From: BJGV01 sp964013575
GTDB taxonomy: Bacteria; Pseudomonadota; Gammaproteobacteria; Burkholderiales; Nitrosomonadaceae
Direction: 5' to 3'
Length of the DNA stretch: 31,174 nt
Assembly (NCBI GenBank): GCA_964013575.1
Contig: CAXGWP010000017.1
Coordinates: 1-31,174 of the forward strand
The notes under the pieces are model-generated. The model saw only the letters and a list, made by a program, of their open reading frames with translations. It searched no databases and had not been told where the DNA came from. Below, in pieces: positions 1 through 7,833 of the stretch. How positions within the stretch are numbered: the first letter of the stretch is position 1; each line of letters opens with the position of its first letter. The translations under genes were made by a program, and so were the position numbers.

Positions 1-40
1 CTGTGGCCGCTGTTCCTGTTGAACCGTATGTTGTTGCCAT
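1..40 (-). CDS. 5' end of a gene cut by the window edge (first 13 codons)
   Basis: A minus-strand ATG at 40-38 follows a good ribosome binding site (AGGAGG, complement of about 49-54). The visible residues are MATTYGSTGTAAT, after which the window ends. The gene is divergent from the LysR regulator and is therefore a likely target of it. A Thr/Ala/Gly-rich start of this kind resembles AmoC/PmoC N termini, but 13 residues cannot prove it. A RuBisCO large subunit would be the usual neighbour of a CbbR gene, but the expected AGVK-type continuation is absent. Identity is left open. Confidence 0.5.
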   Translation of the reverse strand, partial: MATTYGSTGTAAT

Positions 41-114
41 ATTGTTAACCTCCTAGAATTTATTATTAAAACAAAACATTCAAATCAACTTCTTATAAGC
101 ATTATGTAATATAA

Positions 115-264
115 TTAATATAAAGAATAATAAAATATTATTATTGATATCATTGCTAATGAGCTATGAATTACAGGAGAAGTCCCTTGGTCATAGCATT
201 TTACGCCAAATGATCTAGATAACGCTGTATCAGATGATCTACGCGAAACGTATGTTTTTGCCAT
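115..264 (-). pseudogene. Degenerate copy of the edge gene's 5' end (49-codon remnant)
   Basis: ATG at 264-262 follows a strong site (AAGGAGGG). The ORF begins MAKTYVSRRSSDTA and runs 49 codons to a stop at 115-117. Its first 14 codons align with those of the edge gene (MATTYGSTGTAAT), sharing M, A, T, Y, S and T positions, and the DNA upstream is duplicated in register. After about codon 15 it reads through the degenerate lysR start and the AT-rich spacer, so the later residues carry no family signal. It is best seen as a promoter-plus-start remnant, although a translated leader peptide is not excluded. Confidence 0.6.
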
Positions 265-397
265 ATTTTTACCCTCCTTGTATTTATTAATAAAATAAAA
301 TTCTTAAATCACCTTCTTGCAAGTATTATGTTATATTATTAATATAAATAATAATCAATAATAATTATCGGTATCATTGTTAATAATCTATGCATTA

Positions 398-409
398 AAG
401 GAGGTGATC
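398..409 (+). promoter_or_regulatory. Unusually long ribosome binding site of the LysR gene
   Basis: AAGGAGGTGATC lies immediately before the ATG at 410. It is complementary over all 12 bases to the conserved 3' end of 16S rRNA (GATCACCTCCTT). This fixes the start at 410 rather than the in-frame ATG at 377, which has no such site. The duplicated copy near 175-185 has lost most of this match. Confidence 0.8.
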
Positions 410-1354
410 ATGCGCCATAGCACCTTACGTCAACTTGAAGTTTTTGAAACTATTGCTCGCTTAGGAAGTTATACACGCGCAGCTGAAGAACTATATGTAA
501 CGCAACCAACAGTTTCAATGCAAATCAAAAAACTAACAGATGCTATTGGGCTACCTTTATTTGAACAAATTGGTAAAAAAATATATTTAACTGATGTTGG
601 GAGAGAACTACAGCAAGCTTGCAGTGGTATTTTTGAGCATCTATCTCAGTTTGAGATGGTTACAGCAGATATGAAAGGATTAAGAGCTGGTAAATTAAGG
701 TTAGCAGTAGTAACTACAGCAGGATATTTTGCTCCACGGCTACTTGGAATGTTTTGTCATCAATACCCGGGAATTGAAGTTTCATTAGAAGTCTCTAATC
801 GGATGCATATACTAGAGCGCTTATCTAATAATATGGATGACCTATACATTCTAGATCTTCCACCAGAGCAAGATGAAATAATAATTAAGAGCTTTCTACA
901 AAATCCATTGGTTGTACTTGCATCAGCAAACCACCCTCTAGCAAAGAAAAAAAATATCACTCTTAAGCGTATAGCTGATGAGCCCTTTATATTCCGAGAA
1001 TATGGTTCTGGAACACGCATTGAAACAGAAAATTTTTTTTCAAAGAATAATATAAAATTAAAGACACAAATGACACTAGGTAGTAATGAAGCAATTAAAC
1101 AAGCAATACTTGGTGGCTTAGGAGTATCTGTACTGTCGAATCATACATTAACCCTTGATTCCCCAGAGAATCAATTAGTTATACTTGATGTACAAGGATT
1201 TCCTATTAACTGTCAATGGCATTATGCTTATCCATCAGGAAAAAATTTGTCTGTTGTCGCACAATCATTCTTGGCTTATTTACAAAATGCACAACAGCTT
1301 ATTGTAAACCTAGCACTAACAGGAGTTGGTATTATTACTTTTCCAAACCGCTAA
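410..1354 (+). CDS. cbbR: LysR-family transcriptional regulator, CbbR type
   Basis: A 314-residue DNA-binding regulator with an N-terminal winged helix-turn-helix (about residues 1-60; MRHSTLRQLEVFETIARLGS and a TQPTVSMQIKKL recognition region) and a LysR effector domain (about 90-295). The N terminus, the QPTVSMQIKKL stretch and the length match the CbbR subgroup, which in autotrophs activates Calvin-cycle genes in response to metabolites. It is transcribed away from the gene at the window's left edge across a duplicated intergenic region that probably holds its operators. The start at 410 is set by a near-ideal ribosome binding site. The CbbR subgroup call is by resemblance; no cbb gene is visible, so the target could be different. 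It converges with the DUF3422 gene. Confidence 0.75.
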   Translation: MRHSTLRQLEVFETIARLGSYTRAAEELYVTQPTVSMQIKKLTDAIGLPLFEQIGKKIYLTDVGRELQQACSGIFEHLSQFEMVTADMKGLRAGKLRLAVVTTAGYFAPRLLGMFCHQYPGIEVSLEVSNRMHILERLSNNMDDLYILDLPPEQDEIIIKSFLQNPLVVLASANHPLAKKKNITLKRIADEPFIFREYGSGTRIETENFFSKNNIKLKTQMTLGSNEAIKQAILGGLGVSVLSNHTLTLDSPENQLVILDVQGFPINCQWHYAYPSGKNLSVVAQSFLAYLQNAQQLIVNLALTGVGIITFPNR

Positions 1355-1499
1355 AATGTATATATCTATTATTCTACCTATCTATTTCATATTCACACCC
1401 AAGCAATTATTACAAAATAAAAAATTTAAATATAGCAATATATAAAATAGATATTGCCAGTATTCTCAAATCTCTTATATTAGCTAGATAGAGGCTAAT

Positions 1500-2828
1500 T
1501 TACTTGAGATACTTATTATGAATATGACGTATGATATACCAAACTATTAGTAATACCACGGGTATCAATATACCTGTTATCAGCTCAGGATGACCCAATA
1601 AATCTGCAGCCTGACCAGCCTTAGCTAGATAATATATTAAGCTCACTACATAATACGAAATAGCTGCAATTGATAAGCTTTCTACTGTCCTTTGAAGTTG
1701 TAATTGTAATTCTTGACCACGTGTAAGTTTCTCAAGTAGAAGTTGATTCTGTGCTTCTGTCAATATATTAACTTGTGTGCGAAGTAAAGCACTAGTATAT
1801 GACACTCTTTCTGAAAGAATACCCATACGCTGTGCAGTATCTTTTACCTTTGCTATAGCAGGAGAAAGGCGATGCCACATAAACTCACCAATTATTTGTG
1901 TACCAGGTATAGCCTGTTCTTTTAATTCATTAATACGTTGAGTTATCATCTTGTCATAAGCACGGGTAGCATTAAATCGATACATATTCTCGATAGTAAG
2001 ACGTTCTATATACACTGCTAATGAAACTAATCGATCTAGCAATTCTTGCTCTGAAGCAACTTTATTTTTTAACTGGTCTGTAATACTGGCTAACTGCTTC
2101 TCAGCCTGAGATAATTCAAAATCAAGCTTCTTAGCAACTGGTAATCCTTGAAGCGCCATAATCCTATAGGTTTCTATTTCTAATAAACGTTGTGCAATAC
2201 GCCCTGCCCTAGTAACAGATATATTGGGTGGAGCAATCACTAATATTCGCTCAAACCCAGTATCTCTGAGCATAAAATCAGTTACTACAAGCGACCTACT
2301 ATACCTTCCAACTAAAGAGGCCACTACTTCACGGCCACCAAACCAATTACGTGCTGATAACAGCATTTTTTCAGGCTTATCCAGATTGCCATGCACCATA
2401 ATCAATTTAATAGCTGAAAATGTTCTGCCTGGAATACCAGCTAGCCATCCTTCTGGTAAAACAAGAGATGATAGCAATTCGGGATCAATCTCTCCCAATC
2501 GAGCAGTTTCAGGGAGGTGTTGAACTAACAAATAACTGGTAAATTCTGTATGCCGTTCCCACCTTAAGGTGCAATCCTGTAAACGCAAACGTAGAAAATT
2601 ATGTTGCAAATTTTCTACTGTCATTGCTTCTTGTCCGGGCAAGAGACGAAGATGTTCACACTCTTTCTCAAGGGTAATATCATTACTAATTACTGCAATA
2701 TAAACAACTAAGGCAGGAAGATGAATCCTCTGGCTCTGGCGAGTATGTACCTCATTATGCAAAGATACTCGAAGCGGATCATCAGGAGGAAGCCAGCCGC
2801 AAAAAGAAGAGTCAGTATGCTGCTTCAT
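1500..2828 (-). CDS. DUF3422 family membrane-anchored protein
   Basis: A 442-residue protein of the DUF3422 family, whose function is not known. The N-terminal HDLRVSLHNEVHTR-like stretch (here PLRVSLHNEVHTRQSQRI), the central coiled-coil-rich section (about residues 225-380, with many Leu/Glu/Gln heptads) and two closing hydrophobic segments (about 380-440, ISYYVVSLIYYLAKAG and ILIPVVLLIVWYII) are typical. The bulk is probably cytoplasmic with a C-terminal two-helix membrane anchor. I chose the ATG at 2828; a TTG five codons upstream (2843) is the alternative, and neither has a strong ribosome binding site. It converges with the LysR gene, and the Sel1 gene lies upstream on the same strand after a 159-174 bp gap. 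Confidence 0.8.
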   Translation of the reverse strand: MKQHTDSSFCGWLPPDDPLRVSLHNEVHTRQSQRIHLPALVVYIAVISNDITLEKECEHLRLLPGQEAMTVENLQHNFLRLRLQDCTLRWERHTEFTSYLLVQHLPETARLGEIDPELLSSLVLPEGWLAGIPGRTFSAIKLIMVHGNLDKPEKMLLSARNWFGGREVVASLVGRYSRSLVVTDFMLRDTGFERILVIAPPNISVTRAGRIAQRLLEIETYRIMALQGLPVAKKLDFELSQAEKQLASITDQLKNKVASEQELLDRLVSLAVYIERLTIENMYRFNATRAYDKMITQRINELKEQAIPGTQIIGEFMWHRLSPAIAKVKDTAQRMGILSERVSYTSALLRTQVNILTEAQNQLLLEKLTRGQELQLQLQRTVESLSIAAISYYVVSLIYYLAKAGQAADLLGHPELITGILIPVVLLIVWYIIRHIHNKYLK

Positions 2829-3002
2829 CTGAAAAATATCCAAAAAAATAAAAAGGCTTTACCTCTATATTGAAGCAAACATTACTTCTTATAATTATAG
2901 GTTCTAACCAAAATATATTCATTATAATTTTCTATTATTAATAGAAATATTACTTTAACAATTTCAACAAATAATTCCGTATCTAATATTAAGATTTTTG
3001 GT

Positions 3003-4124
3003 TTATAAAATTCTTTTGCTAAATTCTCTTGCCATATTCTGGGCATCACAAATCTGAGCAGGTGTCATTCTTTTTGCTATCTTCTCTCGATTCTTTATAG
3101 CAGCGACATGCCCATCACTAGCAGCTAGATTACACCACATATATGCATAAATATAATCTTGATGTACCCCTTGACCAATCCCATACATTACTCCAAGATT
3201 TAATTTTGCTTTTGTATTCCCTTTTTCTGCAGAGAGCCGATACCATTTTACTGCCTCCTGATAATCTTGTATTACACCCTCGCCTTTCTTATACATCAAA
3301 CCAAGATTAAATTGGGCCTTCGCATGCCCTTGCTCAGCTGAAAGTCTGTACCATTTTTCTGCTATTTTATAATTTTGCGTTACACCTTCTCCATTTTCAT
3401 ACATCAAAGCAAGGTTAAATTGAGCATCAGAATACCCTTGGGCACTTGACTTATGAAACCATATCATTGCTTTATCTAAATCTTGGATCACGCCCTTACC
3501 TTCTTTATACATTAAGCCAAGATTAAATTGACCAATATCATAGCCTTGTTCAGCAGAAAGTTTGTACCACTTTACTGTTTCTTCGAAATCTTGAACTACA
3601 CCCTTACCATTACTATATAAAAAGCCAAGAATTGTTTGTGATTTTGCGTTACCCTGCTCTGCAGAAAGACGAAACCACTTTGCCGCCTCTTCATAATCTT
3701 GTAGTACACCATCACCATTTTTATACATTAAAGCAAGATGAAATTGAGCCTCTATATCTCCTTGATTGCTAGCTTTACGGAGCCATTTTTCAGACTCTAG
3801 ATAGTCCTGAGTTACACCTTCACCTTTCTTATACATAAGTGCAAGGTTAAGCTGTGAACGTGCATCTCCTTGATCTGCAGCTTTCTGGTACCACCTTGCT
3901 GCCTCTTGGTAATCTTGCACAACACCTTCACCATTTTTATATATCCTTCCTATGTACCATTGTGAGTTTACATCTCCATTATTAGCTAATATAGAAAATA
4001 ATTCTTTAGCTAAAGAATAGTTATTCTTATTATATGCATCTATTGCATCTTTAAACTTATCTTCTTTAGCATTGCTACTATTTGGCTTCAAAATAGAAGA
4101 TAAATATGAAATATATTTTTTCAT
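3003..4124 (-). CDS. Sel1-repeat (SEL1-like TPR) protein, eight repeats
   Basis: A 373-residue protein built of about eight consecutive 36-residue Sel1-like repeats (about residues 45-335). They have the pattern A-x-x-L-x-x-M-Y-x-x-G-x-G-V-x-Q-D-Y-x-x-A-x-x-W-Y-x-x-S-A-x-Q-G. Such alpha-helical solenoids scaffold protein-protein contacts. The C terminus (KRMTPAQICDAQNMAREF) is the usual cap of these proteins. No signal peptide or membrane segment is evident at the N terminus (MKKYISYLSSILKPNSS), so it may be cytoplasmic. The partner is unknown. The repeats are very similar to one another, suggesting growth by internal duplication in 108-bp steps. The small unknown gene upstream on the same strand (113 bp away) may be co-transcribed. 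Confidence 0.88.
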   Translation of the reverse strand: MKKYISYLSSILKPNSSNAKEDKFKDAIDAYNKNNYSLAKELFSILANNGDVNSQWYIGRIYKNGEGVVQDYQEAARWYQKAADQGDARSQLNLALMYKKGEGVTQDYLESEKWLRKASNQGDIEAQFHLALMYKNGDGVLQDYEEAAKWFRLSAEQGNAKSQTILGFLYSNGKGVVQDFEETVKWYKLSAEQGYDIGQFNLGLMYKEGKGVIQDLDKAMIWFHKSSAQGYSDAQFNLALMYENGEGVTQNYKIAEKWYRLSAEQGHAKAQFNLGLMYKKGEGVIQDYQEAVKWYRLSAEKGNTKAKLNLGVMYGIGQGVHQDYIYAYMWCNLAASDGHVAAIKNREKIAKRMTPAQICDAQNMAREFSKRIL

Positions 4125-4237
4125 GTCTATTTTTCTTACCTAGAAAGAATTTTAATAGAAAAAATTTTTAATTATTTTAAACTATACCTATAAAAAAATA
4201 ACAACTAGTAAAACTTACTATCAAATCTATTTTTGTT

Positions 4238-4525
4238 CTACTTTCTCTCGTCTAAAGAAATATCTTCAACTTCATAGGAATCTGAGTCATCATTATTTTC
4301 TTTAACCCTACGAAGACCAAATGTAACAGTTGGAGGAATACCCATACCTAATTCAATGTCTGCAACACGATAATTAGAACCTTTATGCTTTAAAATTTCA
4401 TTAATTTTTTCTTGTTTACCGACTGCTTTAATAACGGTATTAGCTATTACCTCATCACTACTGAATGTTGCAATTGACTCATTAACTTTACCTCCAATTT
4501 CTTTAGCTTTATCCAATATTCCCAT
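4238..4525 (-). CDS. Hypothetical protein, 95 residues
   Basis: I do not recognise this family. The product has a short amphipathic, Lys/Gly-rich N terminus (MGILDKAKEIGGKVNESI), a mixed middle part containing IANTVIKAVGKQEKINEIL and IELGMGIPPTVTFGLRRV, and a very acidic tail (ENNDDSDSYEVEDISLDE). There is no signal peptide or transmembrane segment. ATG at 4525 is preferred because GGGGTGA lies just upstream; a GTG three codons earlier (4534) is possible. It sits upstream of the Sel1 gene and downstream of a perfect 19-bp inverted repeat. Codon use looks like the neighbours, so it is probably a real gene, but no function can be given. Confidence 0.6.
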   Translation of the reverse strand: MGILDKAKEIGGKVNESIATFSSDEVIANTVIKAVGKQEKINEILKHKGSNYRVADIELGMGIPPTVTFGLRRVKENNDDSDSYEVEDISLDERK

Positions 4526-4561
4526 TAGATTCACCCCGATTAAATATGATTTAGTTTAACT

Positions 4562-4603
4562 ATTTCTATGTAATAGGATAAATCTATCCTATTACATAGA
4601 AAT
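4562..4603. repeat. Perfect 19-bp inverted repeat with a 4-base loop
   Basis: Arms 4562-4580 and 4585-4603 are exact reverse complements around AATC. The stem is AT-rich and neither strand has a clean U-tract directly after it. It lies 37 bp upstream of the unknown gene's start, in its leader or promoter region. It could be a terminator for transcripts arriving from pntB, an RNA stability stem or a protein-binding palindrome. Confidence 0.8.
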
Positions 4604-4659
4604 TTCCAAATATTATCTTTTCTATAATATGCAAATCAATTTTCTCAAGCCATAAATAA

Positions 4660-4695
4660 ATCACCCGTTCTATCTTATACAAGAGAACGGGTGAT
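4660..4695 (-). terminator. Probable terminator of the pnt operon
   Basis: A 12-bp stem (4660-4671 with 4684-4695, ATCACCCGTTCT and its complement) encloses a 12-base loop. On the minus strand it is followed by TTATTTAT. It lies about 120 bp past the pntB stop codon, the first strong hairpin after that gene. Confidence 0.7.
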
Positions 4696-4818
4696 TGTCT
4701 TCAATTTAACTAGATTTATAAAGTGGCTGCAATCAAAAAAACTAGCGCATAAAAGTATCAATTTTTGCTTCAATGAATATATCAAGTATTCTGCTCACTT
4801 AACAATAAGTAAATAACA

Positions 4819-6198
4819 TTACAAAGATTTAACCATATTCTCTACCACACTCTTAGCATCACCAAATACCATCATAGTTTTATCCATATAAAACAATTCA
4901 TTATCTAAACCAGCATAACCTACACCCATACTACGCTTAACAACCATAACATTTTGAGCTTTATGGACATCTAAAATTGGCATTCCATAAATAAGGCTTC
5001 CTTCAACATATGCTGCAGGATTTACTACATCATTTGCACCTAGAACTAATACGACATCTGTATTAGAAAAGTCACTATTAATTTCATCCATCTCCAACAC
5101 TTGATCATAAGGTATCTCTGCTTCTGCTAATAGAACATTCATATGTCCTGGCATACGGCCTGCAACTGGGTGAATTGCAAATCTAACATTAATACCTTGC
5201 TCAACTAATTTTTCTGACAATTCTTTCACTGAATGCTGTGCTCGTGCTACAGCTAGACCATAGCCAGGGACAATAATTACACTATCTGCATTACCTAATA
5301 AAAAAGCAGCGTCATCTGAACTACCACTACGGTGAGTTTTTTGTTCTTTGTCGCCAATTGCAGCTGATCCTCCATCACTACCAAACCCACCTAGTATGAC
5401 TGAAAGGAATGGTCGGTTCATAGCCTTACACATAATATAAGATAATATTGCACCAGAACTTCCCACTAAAGAACCTGAAATAATTAGCATTGGGTTACCA
5501 AGTGAAAAACCAATACCCGCAGCTGCCCAACCCGAATATGAATTAAGCATAGAGATTACTACTGGCATATCTGCTCCACCAATAGGAATGATAATTAAAA
5601 AACCCAAAGCAAAGGCAATTACAGTCATTGCAATAAAAGCTGTCCAATTAGTCGTCTCGCTAAAAAAGAACCATAAACCAAACCCAATCATTACCAACGC
5701 TATAATTAAATTAAGCATATGTTGACCATTAAATATAACAGGCGATCCACCCATGCGTCCTGATAGCTTTAAGAATGCAATAACTGATCCTGACCAAGTC
5801 ATAGCTCCAATAAATGTACCTAGAAAGAGCTCTAATTTACTTCCCATTGGCAAAGCCTCAGGCAAACCAAATGAGACTGGATTATTAACAGCTGCAATAG
5901 CAATAAACACAGCCGCCAAGCCTACTAACGAGTGCATAAATGCAACAAGTTCTGGCATAGCTGTCATTTGTACTCGCTTAGCAACAACTGTACCAATTAA
6001 ACCACCTAAAGCAATACAAACAATTATTAACGCCCAGTTATCTGTAATTGTTAGTGTAGTAAGAACGGCAATGACCATTCCTACCATTCCAAATAAATTA
6101 CCTTGGCGAGCAGTGACTGGTGAACTTAAACCCTTCAACGCCAGAATAAAAAAAACTGATGCAATAAGATAAGCTAAAGCAACTAAATTAGGTGACAT
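4819..6198 (-). CDS. pntB: NAD(P) transhydrogenase subunit beta
   Basis: A 459-residue subunit of the proton-translocating transhydrogenase, which uses the proton gradient to drive hydride transfer from NADH to NADP+ at the inner membrane. The N-terminal ~270 residues hold about eight or nine hydrophobic helices (domain II). A short linker (about 275-300) leads to the NADP(H)-binding domain III, with the GYGLAVARAQ nucleotide motif, the HPVAGRMPGHMNVLLAEA stretch and KRSMGVGYAGLDN near the C terminus. Length equals the usual PntB. The ATG abuts the stop codon of pntAB with no gap, indicating translational coupling. Last gene of the pnt operon, followed by a hairpin terminator. Confidence 0.97.
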   Translation of the reverse strand: MSPNLVALAYLIASVFFILALKGLSSPVTARQGNLFGMVGMVIAVLTTLTITDNWALIIVCIALGGLIGTVVAKRVQMTAMPELVAFMHSLVGLAAVFIAIAAVNNPVSFGLPEALPMGSKLELFLGTFIGAMTWSGSVIAFLKLSGRMGGSPVIFNGQHMLNLIIALVMIGFGLWFFFSETTNWTAFIAMTVIAFALGFLIIIPIGGADMPVVISMLNSYSGWAAAGIGFSLGNPMLIISGSLVGSSGAILSYIMCKAMNRPFLSVILGGFGSDGGSAAIGDKEQKTHRSGSSDDAAFLLGNADSVIIVPGYGLAVARAQHSVKELSEKLVEQGINVRFAIHPVAGRMPGHMNVLLAEAEIPYDQVLEMDEINSDFSNTDVVLVLGANDVVNPAAYVEGSLIYGMPILDVHKAQNVMVVKRSMGVGYAGLDNELFYMDKTMMVFGDAKSVVENMVKSL

Positions 6199-6507
6199 TT
6201 ATTTATTTCCTTTTTTATCTTTTTTTCTAAACATTTCTAACATACGCTGACTAACAAGAAATCCACCAAACACGTTGATTGATGCTAATATTACGGCAAC
6301 TGCACCCAACCAAACGCCCCAGTCGGTTTCTACCGCTCCAGCAGCTAACATTGCACCAACTAAAATAATACCTGAAATAGCGTTAGTCACTGACATCAAT
6401 GGCGTGTGCAGGGCAGGAGTAACATTCCACACAACGTGATAGCCAACAAATATTGCTAATACAAATATAGTGATGTTAATAATGGTTGGATCAATTTCTC
6501 CAATCAT
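6199..6507 (-). CDS. pntAB: NAD(P) transhydrogenase subunit alpha part 2
   Basis: A 102-residue membrane protein with about three transmembrane helices (IINITIFVLAIFVGYHVVW, LMSVTNAISGIILVGAMLAA and VWLGAVAVILASINVFGGFLV in the sequence). This is the domain II portion of the alpha chain, which in many bacteria is a separate gene from the NAD-binding part. The conserved TPLMSVTNAISGII segment is diagnostic. Ribosome binding site AAGGAG lies six bases before ATG at 6507. It lies 43 bp after pntAA and abuts pntB. Confidence 0.95.
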   Translation of the reverse strand: MIGEIDPTIINITIFVLAIFVGYHVVWNVTPALHTPLMSVTNAISGIILVGAMLAAGAVETDWGVWLGAVAVILASINVFGGFLVSQRMLEMFRKKDKKGNK

Positions 6508-6550
6508 AATAGCTCCTTATAAATACCAAAAAATTTAACTTATAAATTAC

Positions 6551-7681
6551 TTATTTTTCATTAGAAATCACTTCACCATTCAAACATACCAAAGTGCCAG
6601 CAATAATTTCATCTTCTCGATTAATATTAAATTCACCACTCTTTGCATCTAACATTAAATTAAGAAAATTCATCAAATTTCGAGCATAAAGTGAACTTGA
6701 ATCTGCTGCCACTAGACCAGGAATATTAGCTATACCTATTATACTTACACCATGCTTAACTACAGTTTTATTTAACTCTGATAGGGGACAATTACCACCA
6801 GACTCTACAGCCATATCTACGATAACTGAACCAGGTCTCATAGCTTTTACAGTATCCTCATTAACTAATACAGGAGCTGGACGCCCAGGAATTAATGCTG
6901 TAGTAATAATGATATCGGCCGCCATAGCACGTTGATGCACTAATTCTCCTTGGCGGCGCTTATAGTCATCAGACATCTCACGTGCATAACCACCTGCAGT
7001 TTCTGCCTGTTTTTTCTCTTCATCACTTAAAGGAACTTCGACAAATTTTGCCCCTAGGCTTTCTACTTGCTCCTTAGCTGCGGGGCGTACATCAAATGCT
7101 TCTATTACCGCCCCTAAACGCTTTGCTGTAGCAATAGACTGCAAACCTGCAACTCCTGCACCCAAAACTAATATACGAGCAGCTTTCACTGTACCTGCTG
7201 CAGTCATCAACATAGGAAGAAATTTCTGATAAATATTTGCTGCTATCAATACTGCCTTATACCCTGCAATATTTGCCTGTGAAGAAAGCACATCCATATT
7301 CTGAGCACGCGAAATACGCGGAATTTTCTCCATAGAAAATGCCGTTATACCATGGCTTGCAAGAGCACTAATACCTTCAGTCTTATGTGGGGATAATAGA
7401 CCTAATAAAACGGCATCTTTACGTATCATTTTCATTTCAGAAGAGTCTGGAATATGAACCTTTAATATGATTTCCGACTGTGCATATAGCTCTGCAGCAT
7501 CATTTACTATGGTTGCACCGGCTTCCCTGAAGTTTTCATCAGTAATACTAGCTCCAGCTCCAGCTCCTGACTGCACTAGAATGGTATGAGCCTTATTAGC
7601 AGAAAGCTTTTTAACGGTCTCTGGAGTAGCAGAAACGCGGGTTTCTCCATCTAATATTTCCGCGGGTATTCCTATATACAT
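6551..7681 (-). CDS. pntAA: NAD(P) transhydrogenase subunit alpha part 1
   Basis: A 376-residue soluble NAD(H)-binding domain I of proton-translocating transhydrogenase, related to alanine dehydrogenase. Visible motifs are the N-terminal GIPAEILDGETRVSATP, the RAQNMDVLSSQANIAGY segment (about residues 125-141) and the Rossmann LGAGVAGLQ loop (about 173-181). Membrane helices are absent, as expected when the alpha chain is split. ATG at 7681 has a good ribosome binding site (AAGGGGA). A 152-bp gap, with only a weak 6-bp hairpin (7751-7766), separates it from the NfnAB-like gene upstream, so the two may share transcription or have separate promoters. Confidence 0.96.
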   Translation of the reverse strand: MYIGIPAEILDGETRVSATPETVKKLSANKAHTILVQSGAGAGASITDENFREAGATIVNDAAELYAQSEIILKVHIPDSSEMKMIRKDAVLLGLLSPHKTEGISALASHGITAFSMEKIPRISRAQNMDVLSSQANIAGYKAVLIAANIYQKFLPMLMTAAGTVKAARILVLGAGVAGLQSIATAKRLGAVIEAFDVRPAAKEQVESLGAKFVEVPLSDEEKKQAETAGGYAREMSDDYKRRQGELVHQRAMAADIIITTALIPGRPAPVLVNEDTVKAMRPGSVIVDMAVESGGNCPLSELNKTVVKHGVSIIGIANIPGLVAADSSSLYARNLMNFLNLMLDAKSGEFNINREDEIIAGTLVCLNGEVISNEK

Positions 7682-7833
7682 TGATAATCCCCTTTATAGT
7701 ATTCTATATTTCTATAAATACTCACATAAAAATATCTACTAACAATAATACTTCTTTTGTAAGAAGATTTAATTATAAATAATCCTGAGCATGATGTGTT
7801 CACAGAATATAATAAAAATTAAATTTTCCATCT

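Larger units (their letters stand above)
21..434. repeat. Diverged tandem duplication of a divergent promoter/start region
   Basis: Positions 21-210 align with 245-434 at a constant offset of 224 bp and without gaps. I count about 42 mismatches in 190 columns (about 78% identity). Each copy holds, left to right, the first codons of a minus-strand gene, its ribosome binding site, an AT-rich intergenic segment and the start of the lysR gene. The outer copies of each gene (minus-strand gene at 40, lysR at 410) look intact. The inner ones (minus ORF from 264, lysR remnant near 186-210, whose ATG is lost) are degenerate. Confidence 0.85.

Noticed and set aside
1..40. Calling the edge gene cbbL because a CbbR-type gene is divergent
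   Set aside because: The 13 visible residues do not show the usual RuBisCO large-subunit start, and AmoC/PmoC resemblance is equally unproven; left unnamed.
1435..1457. 7-bp stem (GCAATAT/ATATTGC) between cbbR and the DUF3422 gene
   Set aside because: Short, AT-rich and without a T-tract; expected by chance in such DNA, so not called a terminator.
1216..1491. Plus-strand frame overlapping the end of the LysR gene and the downstream gap
   Set aside because: Low-complexity translation, no ribosome binding site, and most of it lies in another frame of LysR or in AT-rich spacer.
3100..4010. Regular 108-bp periodicity resembling a repeat array or CRISPR
   Set aside because: It is explained by the 36-residue Sel1 repeats in coding frame; there are no short identical repeats with unique spacers.
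5753..6172. Open frame of 139 codons opposite pntB
   Set aside because: It is the complement of the strongly conserved membrane part of PntB and has no family features.
7751..7766. 6-bp hairpin between the NfnAB-like gene and pntAA
   Set aside because: Too weak to claim as a terminator; it does not settle whether the two genes share a transcript.
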